Origin: Siphonodentalium dalli
Lineage: Eukaryota; Mollusca; Scaphopoda; Gadilida; Siphonodentaliidae
Length of the DNA stretch: 64,000 nt
Assembly (NCBI GenBank): GCA_032622095.1
Contig: CP136065.1
Location: forward strand, 209,662,151 to 209,726,150
Reading direction: 5' to 3'
This document shows, piece by piece, positions 22,183-33,606 of the stretch. Position 1 is the stretch's first letter. The number at the start of each line of letters is the position of its first letter. The position numbers and the translations under genes were made by a program. Below the pieces are notes generated by a model. It searched no databases. It saw only the letters and a list, made by a program, of their open reading frames with translations, and was not told the origin of the DNA.

Positions 22183-22760
22183 TTCTGTTGGGTAAAGTGT
22201 TAAAGCCCAACTTATATACATATAAGTTATTTATCACTGTGCCATCCATGTGATCATAATAGGTTGCAAAATACTTGATACACCATAATACCCCGATTTA
22301 CCGAAGTCATCGAAATATCCGATTCCATTTTTGCGAATCACATGTCATACAACATGTAATTATGCTTATAAACACCGAAACAGTATAAATTTTGCGAATT
22401 TAATTATATAATTGTTAGTATCCTTCTAAGTAATCGGATGCATATTCTTTATTATTGTCCACATTGCAGTTTTCAGCTCAAAAAGTTCATCTTCTAATTT
22501 GAATACTGCTTAAAATTAAACCCATAGCCTTGGCTTATATCATTAAGTCAGTTTTAAATTGTGGTAATCGATAAGTTCCTACCATCAAAGTATGACTGGA
22601 GAACCACGGTGAGGTGGCGTGACACGAGAGAACATCGTGGACCACCAGTACCTCCGTGCGACATTTACAAGGGTGCCATTTGATATCGAGATACTCAAAC
22701 CAATCAAACTTTTTGAAATAGAATTTGAAGTGAGGCGGTGTTACCTGACATTTCGCTTAT
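22183..22760. other. upstream region of gene 2
   Basis: Almost identical to the region upstream of gene 3 (50604-51195). The last 280 bp also aligns with the upstream region of gene 1 but is diverged. No upstream open frame is seen. Confidence 0.5.
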
Positions 22761-22763
22761 GAC

Positions 22764-22799
22764 TATATAAATTTTACAACAATCTGGCGTTATCATTCC
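22764..22799 (+). promoter_or_regulatory. core promoter of gene 2: TATA box and initiator
   Basis: TATATAA is at 22764-22770 and an initiator-like TCATTCC has its A at 22795, again a spacing of 31 nt. The leader to the ATG is about 20 nt and shares CATTCCCGAAGCTCTG with gene 1. Confidence 0.7.
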
Positions 22800-22815
22800 C
22801 GAAGCTCTGTCAGCC

Positions 22816-25800
22816 ATGAAACTGCAAATCATAGTCGTCTTGGTGTTTCTAAGTTATGGCGTTTCCGCCTTCTTGTGGACTACAGCACCGCCACCGACCG
22901 CAGCACCGACAACGACCACAACTACTCCAGCGCCAACCACCACCACCACAACTACAACCACAACCACCACAACGACAACCACAACAACCACCACAACAAC
23001 TACCACAACACCAACACCCACAACAACCACAACAACTACTACAACTACAACCACAACACCAACAACCACAACAACTACAACAACTACTACCACCACAACT
23101 ACAACCACAACCACAACTACAACCACAACAACTACCACAACTACCACAACTACAACCACAACACCAACAACCACAACAACCACAACAACTACAACAACTA
23201 CAACAACTACAACCACCACAACTACAACCACAACCACCACCACAACTACAACCACAACCACCACCACAACTACAACCACAACCACCACAACGACAACCAC
23301 AACAACCACCACAACAACTACCACAACAACCACAACAACCACAACAACTACCACAACTACAACCACAACACCAACAACCACAACAACTACAACAGCTACT
23401 ACCACCAAAACTGCAACCACAACCACAGCACCAACAACCACAACAACTACCACAACTACAACAACTACAACCACCACAACAACAACCACCACCACAACTA
23501 CAACCACAACCACCACCACAACTACAACCACAACCACCACAACGACAACCACAACAACCACCACAACAACTACCACAACACCAACAACCACAACAACCAC
23601 AACAACTACCACAACTACAACCACAACACCAACAACCACAACAACTACAACAACTACTACCACCACAACTGCAACCACAACCACAACTACAACCACAACA
23701 ACTACCACAACTACCACAACTACAACCACAACACCAACAACCACAACAACCACAACAACTACAACAACTACAACCACCACAACCACAACCACCACCACAA
23801 CTACAACCACAACAACTACCACAACTACAACCACAACATCAACAACCACAACACCAACACCAACAACCGTAGCAACAACAGCGGACGTGGATGAGGTAAT
23901 AGCTGAGGTACTGAACACCGAACTTGCTCAAGCCTCATTGAACGGCGAGTTGGACGGTAATCTAACGGCTTTGGAGAGCGAGCTTAGTCAATCATCATTG
24001 ATAACCGAAGGTGAGTTTACCATAAAGAATATTGTATATATCTGTATTGTCCTCCAGTCACTAATATAATGTCATGAACTGTATTGTAACCTACCCACAT
24101 TCGCCGTGAGTTAAGGATATCACATGTCACAGCAATCCATATCTCGCAAGGTTGTAAAGATGGGTTTTATTGGAGTCTAGCAAGATCTTGGTTTGGCATT
24201 AACACCTCTATTGCTAGAGCTTCCTGAAATGTTGCGAAAACCCTGTGCCAATGCATTCTTTTATATATATAAGAGAATGCATTGGCCTAACAATATTTAC
24301 ACTGAGCTTGCAAGCCAGTGCATTCTCATATATAAGTATAAATCCTGGGAATATTTTGAAGTTTTGACAGGCATTTTTATAAAGTCAAAAGAATAACACG
24401 GCGAATAAATTTCTATAGTTATTACCTGTTCCATAATAACGTATTTCACTGCAGGTGAAGGTCCCAACTCTAAATTACATTATTTAAATGACTCTGTGAG
24501 CGATGTTGCATTCGTTCGTTGCTTACAAATATGGAAGTTCTATTGGGTAATAAATGCAATGTTTATTGCGATATCGGCTCAGAAAACATGAAATTTCAAG
24601 CTTAATGTGAAGTAGATTATTGAGCAGCAAGTATTAACACAGAAATATATTCCCTGCCTTGTTTGTTCAATGTTATAACGTTTTTACTGGTGGAATGGAA
24701 TATGATCTCGGCGGGCGTTAGGCAGGGTTAGGATTCATGGCATTATCTAATAATCACCAAGAATGAAATTAAAGTTAGTAATTCTTTGCTTTATCGCCGT
24801 TCTTATTATCAACACAGGTCCATAAACACATGCTATATTAATAATTTTAAATATAGACCGATCAGTATATTCGAAAGCCTGATGCAGCATCAGCATTACA
24901 ACAATAAATAGAGGATCTCTACTGAGTCGTAATTTTATACGAAATTTATTAACAGAGTGCACGAAATTCGATTAGAACCAAGCTTTAGTGAGGCTCGAAT
25001 CGAATTTAGTGGACGAGGTTAATACATTTCGTATATAATTGCCACTAAATTGCTGGGGATATGAAAGTTTATATTGATTTCCTAATCACAACCAAAGGGG
25101 AAGTAAAGACACATTCAAGAAAAAATATAGTTCATCTTAAATGCGTCTTTTCATGTTGACAAAATAGTTCAACCACCATTATCACCCATGTTTATCTCAC
25201 AGTCAACACTAAATAATCCAACACAAATAGATATCATAATTATATTGACATCGGCACCATTGCGCAAAGCTATTACGTTACTGTGGGTGCCGATAATACA
25301 CGTGTGTCTTCCTAAAAATATATTAGGCCAGGTTTAGGGGGAATTATGTGATAAAGACAGGTCTGTTGAATTTGATCCGAGCGTTTGTTTCGCGCCTGGT
25401 GGAAAGTTCAAGGGTACGTTCACACAGCTGGTACATAATACTGGAAACACCATGGTTTCAACAAATCGAATAAATTTTCGGTCATTCCACATGTAATGGT
25501 GCTACTAACACATTGCCATAAATTACATGTATGATTGACTCTTGCGAGATAAAAGCATATTATTTACAGACAAATGTTACCCGCCATATCAAATCCAGTC
25601 GTAAGTCGGGATTTTTTTTACCCTGTGCCAATGCATTCTCTTATATATGCGAGTCGACCATAGGTCGCCTCGCATATATAAGAGAATGCATTGGCCTAAC
25701 AATTTTTTATCATATTTTTTAAATAAATGTTTCTTACAATTTTTAGGACATAAAATAAAAAAAAACAGCCATTACCCTGCAGGGAGCCCCACACATATAT

Positions 25801-28800
25801 AGAAGCATATAGAAGAGGTTCGTCTGCTCTCATGTTTGTCTGGGGCTCTGTATGGGTGAAATTATAAAATTGTTAAAGAATACAAGAAAAAAATAATAAA
25901 ATTTAGAAAAATTGTTAGGCCAATGCATTATCATATATAAGATAAGATTTAATCGTTATAAGAAACCACAATGGTACATAACGCTTTACACAAATAATGA
26001 CAAAAGACAAGTGTACAAGTAAATAACAATATGAGGAACAAAAATAACAATATAACAATAGATAACTGTCACTTTGGTTATCGTTAATCATGTGGTGGAC
26101 TGGTGCACAATATTGGAATAATCTCGAAGTATTGCTCGCTCTCTTTCGTGGAAAAGGTTAGTTATGAGTGTGATGAATCTTGTGGTTATCTCACTGTCGA
26201 ACGTACCCACGAAAATGTCAGAAGCTACCTCGGTTGGTAGAATTGAATAATTGATGCCCGAAATTTGTCGGATGTCGTTGAAAAAACTTGTTCTGATAGT
26301 GGCGTAAGCTGGGCATATAAAGAGGAAATGATGTTCGTCCTCGGTCGCGTCAAGACAGATGGGACAGCAACGATGGTCGTTGGTAGATGTATCAGATTGT
26401 TTATCTTTTGACTTTGTGATATGTTTTCGATGTCGTGCTGTTTCAATCGATAATTTGTGAGAGCTAACGCGTAACTGTGTGAATTTTGACATATTAGTTC
26501 TACTGATATTTAACTGCAAATATGTCTCCATTTGAAAATCGTGTTTCGTCCTCCGGTAGAATGTGAGTTTTTTGTCTTTTCTCAATCGGGCACGCCACCA
26601 GTCAATGTAGCGGCCTTGCAATTGTGTTTTAATTGAGCGTAAAATGGCCGTTTTATTGAGAGTCGCCTGAGCTTGCCATACCGGCCCAAAGCCTAGATGC
26701 TCTAAAATGGATGAAAAACTGGAAACCCACTGTCGACTGCTTTGTTGAGAAGGAATGTTTATAACATTGTGATGCTATTTCCCTGTGATCTAACTCAAGC
26801 AAATGGAACCAAAATTTTATTGCTCGAATGATTAACGAGATGTCCGCGGGGAATATACCAAGTTCGCCACGTGTCCCGATATTGGAGCTATATTTAGATA
26901 ACCCGAGCAGCCTTTTGTTGAAATGTAGACTGAGTTTAGCATACGGTCGGTCATCATATAGATCCTCTAAAGCCCTTCCTGGTCGACAGTTGCCTATATT
27001 AAGACACATCGGTCCCCAAACCTCCGAACAATAGAGAGATATTGGCTCAATTGTGCTTGTAAACAGTTTTCAACAAGTTGGTATGTCAAGTTCGCTCAGT
27101 GGTAGTTTGCGCTCAAGGGCAAAAAGTGCCTTGCGTCCTTTATTGGTGAGCTGTTTATGGTCGAATTTACCCGCAGACGTTATATTTACCCCCAGATAGC
27201 GGTATTCATTTACGACGTCCAATTCTGAGTCGTTTATTTTAAATTTCAGTTTCTTCAAGCGGTGTCCGGGTTTATTGAACACCAATATTTTTGATTTGTT
27301 AATATTCACAGTTAATTGCCATTTGTTAAAGTATGATGCGATGACATCTAATGAATTTTGTAAGCCACTTTCACTACTCGATAGTAGGACAATGTCATCA
27401 GCGTACATTAAACAGTTGATTATCGAATTGCCAACTGTTATGGGATCACATCCGTCATTAAATTCGGCTGGTAGATCATTAAGGTAGAGATTGAACATTT
27501 TCGGGCTCAAGATACACCCTTGTTTGACACCAATTGTCGTTTCAATTGGAGCCGTGAGCCCATCCCTTAGTTTTATGGAGAATTGCGTTTTCGCATACAT
27601 ATCCCTGATTACACTAAGAAAATTTCCCGAAATGCCTTGTCTCTTCATCTTATAAAATAATCCCTCGCGCCACACGGTGTCAAATGCCTTTTTTAGGTCA
27701 ATGAAACATGAGTAAACTCGTCGGCCTTCTCGGAAGGCTTGGTCCACAATAGTGTGAAGAGAAAATAGGTGGTCCGCTGTGCGGGACCCTTTTTTGAATC
27801 CGATTTGACATGGGTCCATTGTGTTCCCCTCTTCCAGAAAAGTATGCAGTCTGTTATCAAGTATTTTGCAGAAATTTTTTGAAAGGCAGCTCGATATGGC
27901 TATGCCTCTATAATTATTTGGGTCACTTGTGTCTCCACCCTTGTGAATGTACTTGAGCATGCTGTTTCGCCACGAGTCCGGGAAACTGCCAGTAGAAAGG
28001 ACGCCATTAAACAGTTTTACATATATGGGTAAGAGCGGTGGTAATGATGCTTTAATCATTTCATTTGAGATGCGGTCTGGGCCACACGATTTATTATTCC
28101 CAAGAGTTCTGGCGGCATGTGTGATCTCCGACTCCGTAATCGGTTTATTGAGTTTACTGTTGTGCTCGGGTGCGCCCAGCGGGGGTAGGTCAGGTTTGCA
28201 ATTTGGGGTTGAATTGGTGTTATTCATTAATTGGCGGAAGTAAGCAATCCATTCATTTGGAGAAATATTACCGCTTGGGTCCTGTCCTCTGGGCTCCCTC
28301 TCAGCTATTTCATCCAGAGTATCCCAGAAAGCTTTGGGGTTATCACTATCTAGTATACGAATTTTATCCACTAGGGCCTTTCTATAATCCCTTTGTTTAC
28401 TTTTCAGTGCCCGCCTGTATTGTTTTTTGGCGGCATAAAAATCTTGCACTGATTTCTTCTCTCCCTTGGTTTTTCTGATAGTGCGCGCTTTTTGGTACAT
28501 AGATCGTTTAAGTTCACGGCATTCGGCATCAAACCATTTTGTTTTGCGATCTGATTTAGCCTTTTGCGTAGTACGCGTACATCTCGATCTGATGTCCATG
28601 TATTTTGCCCCACACTTTTGGATTGTTGCGTGCATCAGGCTAGTCAATGAATTAGCAAGCTCAGTTGGGTCATCAGTCTGAGTTGATGAATTGATAAGCT
28701 CCAGTTCCTTTCGGAAACTGTTAGCGAGGAGGGAATTCCATTTCACTGGCCTTTGGTGTGGGAGTAACGATGCCTGGGCGTTAACGTTTTTGAGTTTATG

Positions 28801-31800
28801 ATAACTTGTCTTCCCTGTAAGTATTTGCAAACGGATTGGGCAGTGGTCTGAAAATGGGTGTAAATCCCCTACTGAAAAATTGAGAACTTTGGAGAGCAGT
28901 GATTCTTGAGCAAGGCACCAGTCCACCACTGATGATCCATTGTATTTGTGACAGGTGAATCTGCCCATAGAATCGCCAAGTGTGCGACCATTCAGGATTC
29001 TTAAATGAGCCGCAATACATAGTTCTGAGATTAGTTTTCCGTATGCATTGGTCTGCGATTGATCCTCTGAAGTTCGTGCCAGGGATATCTTGTCAGTGAC
29101 ATAACTTGTCGGTAACACAACGAACCCGTCATCATCATGAGGTATGTAATCTAACGTTTTCGTGTGTATACGACCATTCATGTCACCAAGAACCATGATA
29201 TCACCAGTATTTTGGTATTCAGATAAATTCTGTTGTAATATATGGAATGGATCGACGGTGGTATTACGTTTTCGACGAGCGAAAGTCGAGTTCTCAGGTG
29301 GGAAATATACAAAGAAGATATGAAGATCATTCGCAAGGTTGAAAAAATCAGCTCTGAGGGTCATTGAAATGAAATCGGTATTAACAAATGGATGGTATCG
29401 GACACCCTTTCGTAGCTTTGTGCGCACAAATACCGACAAGCCACCATGACCTTTCTTGCCACTTTTGGGGCGGCATACTGCCTTGTGGCTGAACCCCTCG
29501 AGACTTAGATTTTCTGCGTCGGTGGCCGAACAATGTGTCTCAGCAAGACATATTACGTCTCCTTTGAGCTGTTCTAAGAACGACGGGTGGTCGAGTTTAC
29601 AAACGCGTGTACGGCCCTCTTTGGCGTACATTCCATTGATATTATGGAAAGAAATAGCAATTTTGTGCATTTCAAAGACAAATTGTCATGAGTATACTGA
29701 GGAATTGAGGAAACAGTGGTAACATTGTTAATTAGGGACTAGCTACCAGTCGTAGTATTTATTTACCGATGTAATTAAAGTTTTACAGCCAGCATGTGCT
29801 GGAAATTTGATCCGACAGCCTGAGGCTAAAGCCCATTCGACATATATATATATATATTTTTACTTTTTTTCTTTTATCGAATGGCCTGTTTGTGTATCAA
29901 TATAACATTGATAATGATTCTGAAAAATTAACATCTTCACACATTTCGGACAAATGAATGCACAATGTTAATATGAGACTGTTGATGTTTATAGGAAGTA
30001 ACTTACTGTGCACCACTCATAAGGATCCGTCGAAGTGCGCCAATTATCATGTTGTCACCGAATTTAGGTCCGGTGTCAGAATACTGTCGGTTATATGAGT
30101 TATATACAGAACCCTGATTATTGTAATGGTCCTTATTGTCTTGGCGCTTATTGTATGGTCGAATCGCATATATAAGAGAATGCATTGGCACAGGGTAAAA
30201 CAAAATTCCTACTTACGACTTGATTTGATATGGCGGGTCACAAATGTTAATAGCCTTTCTATACTAGTGGAACTATATAGTTTTTACTTCTCATGTAGTT
30301 AGCTGTGGTGCAGATGCATTTTATAAGCATTTTTGTATTCAGTTACTGGCACAGTGTACTATACCGATATGCCTGCAAAAGATTGAATGGAACATTTGCG
30401 AGTGTATGAACGTAATTTAAATCAGATACCGACCTTCTACCACATGCATGTAGATATAAATCCATGCATAAGTATTTCATGAATATATCGTTCTGTTTGA
30501 TAGCGCTTTTTATTATCTACCTCTTTTAGTAGACAGAAGCATTGACACTATAATAGGCAATCGTAGAAATTTTAGTTACGAGTATCTGGGACTATTATGC
30601 ATATAATATAACATTGTTTGGACACATTTGCCTGATAACTGTCATTGTAAATTAACACGGCCACTTAAAGGGACCAGAAGCCTTCGCAGTGGTTAAATGT
30701 GTAAACAAATATATAAAAGTATGTAAAAACACCACCACTGAGAAGACCATGAGGTACAGTAATGCTCTAAATAATCGACTCCTTAACCACAGCAGAATTA
30801 TGGGTAATTTTTCAGGATTTAGTCGGCAATATGGCAATATGGCTTGTTGCCATTCGTCGGAAAGCTCTCAGTGAGAGCTTTCCGATGAATGACAGTAAGC
30901 CATATTTCCGTCTAAATCCTGAAAAATTACTCATAATTCTGATGTGGTTAAGGAGTCGATTATTTAGAGCATTTATGTAACAGATAAACTGTGTTCGCAT
31001 ATACATTATCGATAATTCCCCCAATAACGAAATGTCGTGTGTTGAAGATTTGTCAACAAACATCGCTAATCGTGTAGTATGTTCCAATATATACTGTAGT
31101 CTGAATATGATTTTCAGAATATTTATCAATGCTTCGACATTTTCCAAGTCAAGTCTTGATTACAATTTGGTATCTTATTATTCTACGTTCAGGTTAAAGC
31201 CCCTCCCCTCCCACCCATGAAAAGACAGCTATTTTCGGTCAGAGATGTCTCATTTCTCATCTAACATTCAATCCTTTAAATAGTTGATCATTGCGACCAT
31301 GGCTGAGAATGTTGCAGGTTAATTGGTACTGTTATTGTTATATTTCATAACCGTTATTTTGGGCCGGCTTTCGGCAGACCTGAGTTTATCCTAATAAACA
31401 TTATATAATCTCATTAGTCGTTGTTATTCTTTAAATCATTTATGTTCGTTCGAGCGAAGCGAGTTAGAACATAATGTATTTTAATTGGAGCCGGTCGTGT
31501 TTGAGAACGAAAAAGTTGAATGAAATAAAATCAACAAATTTGTGATATTTTTGTGATGTTTATATATTCCATATCCCAGTACTGACATAAATTCCAAATT
31601 TCATTCATATTCATTAAGAAACAAGGCAATAATGCGACATCACACACACTTAGACCTTTTAGTTGGAGCTGGCCGTTTACCACTTTATAGAGTGCTCAGG
31701 ACGAAAAAGGTGAATATACAGAACAAATTTCAGATTTAAAAAAAATATAATTCGTTTATTCATTCCATATCCTAACACGGACATACAATCAAAATTTCAT

Positions 31801-32603
31801 TCATCGGCTTACACTTTAGTGTGTCCCAATTGACACCTGACAATATATTTGATGGGGTTCGGTATGATTACTATCGAATAAGTAACAACACCAATGGTAA
31901 TGGACCTTTCCACAGCTGCCAATCAAATAATTATTAGTGGATATTTTCGACCAATCAGCGACTGAGCCGGCCAATGGCTGCATTGAAAATTCTGCTGCCA
32001 TCTTTCTTCACCCTAATTTTGATAACCGTGCATACATTCAGAGTTAAATTGGCTATATTCAAACAACTTTTTTGTTGTCAAATCATAATATACTGAGATT
32101 TATATTTGCGCCATGATGTTATAAATTTATCCGTGATTATAACAATGTTTTTCATTTAGCATGACACTTGTCATAACGAATGTGTGTTCAGGGATCTGTC
32201 TGTCTGTTATGGTCTGTTTTCGAATTTTCTTCCAGAGCCCTTGACCAATTTCAACCAAATTTGGTGTGGTGCATCGGGGTACCCCAGCAGATGTTATAAC
32301 GGCCATATTTTTTTAATTAAAAATTTTAAACAAATAAAAAGCAAAATTCAAATTTCAACTTTTTGAGCAAGGTATTTGGACTAACGCTTACTCATAATGG
32401 TAAACCGAAACACATACAATTTTGGTTAGCACACTAACAGCTACATTTAATTTCTTCTGTACGCAGAACCGACATCTGAGCCAGGTTTTGTGAGGCGCAT
32501 CATCGAAGCAATAGTCGGGAAGTTGCTGAAGACAGTATCAGCTGTGCATAATGGAGTCAAAGCAACCGTCACTGGCTTGATAGGAGCAATTACTAGTGGC
32601 TAG
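22816..32603 (+). CDS. gene 2: poly-threonine mucin-like secreted precursor with C-terminal cationic peptide (2 coding exons)
   Basis: The coding exons are 22816-24010 and 32467-32603, phase 1 (donor GTGAGT at 24011), giving 443 aa. Residues 1-18 are a signal peptide ending VSA. FLWTTAPPPTAAP follows. Residues of about 31-355 are almost only Thr with scattered Pro and a few Ala, Lys and Ser, encoded by mixed ACA/ACC/ACT/ACG codons. Residues 356-398 are an acidic spacer (ADVDEVIAEV...). Exon 2 then adds the same cationic amphipathic segment as gene 1. Dense O-glycosylation of the Thr domain would be expected. The 8.5-kb intron contains a 4.7-kb transposon with an antisense LINE. Expression and processing are inferred. 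The alternative reading is a structural mucus protein. Confidence 0.75.
24247..24286. repeat. short family H hairpin in intron 1 of gene 2
   Basis: GCCAATGCATTCTTTTATAT and its complement, without the GTCGACC centre. The gene 3 copy at 52499-52540 is 2 bp longer in the TA centre. Confidence 0.8.
24350..24750. repeat. copy of the TTTTGACAGG / CACTGCAGGTGAAGG interspersed repeat
   Basis: It shares the ordered blocks TTTTGAAGTTTTGACAGG, GTGAAGGTCC, GTGAGCGATGTTGC and TTTATTGCGATATCGG with the repeats near 14060 and 42310. The positional copy in gene 3's intron is at 52600-53010. Confidence 0.55.
24905..25045. repeat. foldback repeat, related to the arms of the 330-bp family
   Basis: ACGAAATTTATTAAC...TTAGTGGACGAGGTTAATA is an imperfect inverted repeat in which GAATTTAGTGGACGAGG matches the CCTCGTCCACTAAATT arm seen at 721-1028. 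The copy in gene 3's intron is at about 53173-53310. Confidence 0.6.
25627..25695. repeat. family H hairpin in the left end of the foldback transposon
   Basis: Perfect GCCAATGCATTCTCTTATAT arms around GTCGACCATAGGTCGCC. Confidence 0.85.
26088..29670 (-). pseudogene. LINE A ORF2: endonuclease/reverse transcriptase with one nonsense codon and one frameshift
   Basis: Translation from 29670 gives an APE endonuclease: N10, E44 in AET, D163 and N165 in GDMN, D250 in SVVD, SDH at 274-276. An RT domain follows, with D658 in CFIDL, IGVKQGCILSP and the catalytic YADD at 756-759. A TGA at 27070-27072 interrupts the frame, which then continues unchanged (KLFTSTIEPISLYCSEVWG). A frameshift near 26770 moves the rest into another frame, ending with a zinc motif CPIC...EDEHHFLFIC and a stop at 26088. 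An undamaged product would be about 1190 aa. It is antisense to gene 2 and was inserted recently enough to be nearly intact. Confidence 0.9.
30003..30153 (-). pseudogene. C-terminal tail of LINE A ORF1
   Basis: About 50 codons on the minus strand, rich in Asn, Gln and Tyr and ending NMIIGALRRILMSGAQ. The position upstream of ORF2 and the resemblance of this end to that of LINE B ORF1 (LGSLIAELRACIKGTN) suggest it is what remains of ORF1 after 5' truncation. A spacer of about 330 bp separates it from ORF2. Confidence 0.5.
30755..30980. repeat. about 226-bp palindrome, family P variant, intron 1 of gene 2
   Basis: The arms start TACAGTAATGCTCTAAATAATCG and close around AAAGCTCTCAGTGAGAGCTTT. 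The gene 3 copy is at 54081-54300. Gene 1 keeps only the right arm (about 8640-8765). Confidence 0.8.
30981..32450. other. intron 1 of gene 2, remainder
   Basis: Near-identical to the matching parts of gene 1 and gene 3 introns. No internal gene is seen. Confidence 0.45.
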
Positions 32604-32614
32604 TGATGCGTTCA
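32467..32614 (+). other. gene 2 exon 2: cationic peptide end and start of 3' UTR
   Basis: The acceptor TTCTTCTGTACGCAG ends at 32466, the stop TAG is at 32601-32603 and the probable UTR donor GTAAGT is at 32615. The exon is identical in its 137 coding bases to exon 2 of gene 1. Confidence 0.7.
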
Positions 32615-32634
32615 GTAAGTACTCATTATTTGTA

Positions 32635-33085
32635 TACACTCTTGTGTAGAAAATTGTGTAGAAACTACACATGGCATATGTGTCGGTGGAATTTTATAAA
32701 CATTGAATATGAGTAAATATGTGAGTCTATTATAGTTAGTAGATGATGTATTTTCTATTTGAGACACAAACCTCGTAAAAAGCAACCATATTAAAAATCT
32801 GGCAGCAACTTTAAAACTTTGGGATACACAAATATGTGCTATTCAGTTTTGACACAACCACAGTGTAGCACAAAGTTTTAACGCTGCTGCCAGATTTTTA
32901 ATATGATAGCTTTTTACGAGGGTTGTGTCTCAAATAGAACATATCTCATCTACTAACTATTATATTCTCGCATATTCACTCATATTCAATGTTGAGAAAA
33001 TTCCACCGACACATATGTCATGTGTAATTTTCTACACAATTTTGTTTAAGAACACGTGTGTTATATTAGTGTACACCTGTGTAGT
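32635..33085. repeat. large foldback inside intron 2 of gene 2
   Basis: Positional copy of the foldback at 10892-11340, with a few substitutions. Both arms are intact. Confidence 0.75.
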
Positions 33086-33351
33086 GTTATGTTCTCGTAT
33101 AGGTTCATAATCGACCTATAATATTCACATAGGTTACTATTGGATTATTTGATTATAAAATAAGCCCATATTGGACATATCCGGTATTCGTTTTATGGCG
33201 CGGGCCACAGTGAAAACGCATTTTAAACAGCGTACATCATTCTGGTAAGTCGTTGATTGGTTTATTCGTTTTAATTTCCGCCCATAATTAACTTACAATA
33301 AGTCATTATGAGTCGATAATGGCACTAAACACTCTCATTTTTCATTTTCAG

Positions 33352-33440
33352 TTTGTTATGGACGCAAACTGAGACAACTATACGCCGATTTTGAACCTAA
33401 AACAAATCCTATTATAAGTCAATTACATGCTGTTTTTGGA
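33352..33440 (+). other. gene 2 exon 3: probable 3' UTR exon
   Basis: The acceptor ACTCTCATTTTTCATTTTCAG ends at 33351. As in gene 1, AAACAAA stands where gene 3 has AATAAA. The 3' end is not determined. Confidence 0.45.
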
Positions 33441-33513
33441 AGAATATGCTGATCATAATGCGCTCAACTGAATGTCCGAATATCGTAAAGGGGAAATAGT
33501 GTGTCTGTCATTT

Positions 33514-33606
33514 GCAGAATGAGGTCCCCAGAGGGTGAATTTAGTGATACTACCCCGCATAGCGGGCTAGCATCACCAAATTCACCCTCTGGGGACCCCA
33601 TTCTGC
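33514..33606. repeat. 93-bp hairpin downstream of gene 2
   Basis: The arms GCAGAATGAGGTCCCCAGAG and complement are better preserved here than in unit 1 (CACCCTCTGGGGACC in the right arm). Confidence 0.8.

Larger units (their letters stand above)
25938..30153 (-). mobile_element. LINE A: 5'-truncated APE-type non-LTR retrotransposon, nested
   Basis: The 3' end on the minus strand is a short TTATC-type tail (ATTAAATCTTATCTTAT at about 25935-25955). At the other end the LINE sequence stops at about 30153, where the foldback arm TATGGTCGAATCGCATATATAAG resumes. The left arm is cut at CATTATCATATATA, so the LINE landed in the TA-rich hairpin. It contains ORF2 with two lesions and the last codons of ORF1. 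It belongs to the same broad group as LINE B, with similar ORF order and TTATC tail, but is a different lineage. Confidence 0.85.
25578..30239. mobile_element. 4.66-kb foldback transposon in intron 1 of gene 2, carrying a nested LINE
   Basis: The ends ACCCGCCATATCAAATCCAG and its inverted copy ACTTGATTTGATATGGCGGGT are flanked by ACAAATGTT at 25570-25578 and 30240-30248. Gene 3's intron has one ACAAATGTT at 53572-53580 and no insert. Read as an 8-bp duplication (ACAAATGT), this agrees with the 8-bp duplication at 8882/9091. The LINE occupies most of the interior. Without it the element is the size and type of the one at 7686-8107. Confidence 0.85.
8472..30579 (+). repeat. tandem unit 1 (about 22.1 kb): second half of gene 1 to intron 1 of gene 2
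   Basis: The sequence from 8472 is repeated from 30580 and again from 53906 with very high similarity, interrupted by insertions and deletions private to one unit. Each unit therefore starts inside intron 1 of one gene and ends inside intron 1 of the next. Unit 1 has private insertions at 8890-9090, 15719-16954 and 25578-30239. Confidence 0.9.

Noticed and set aside
22854-23918. Long antisense poly-valine frame and two further long sense frames (Gln/Pro-rich and His/Asn-rich) over the gene 2 repeat; the same at 51289-52170
   Set aside because: A run of ACN codons cannot contain stops in the other sense frames and rarely does in antisense. Only the Thr frame has a signal peptide, promoter and in-phase splice donor.
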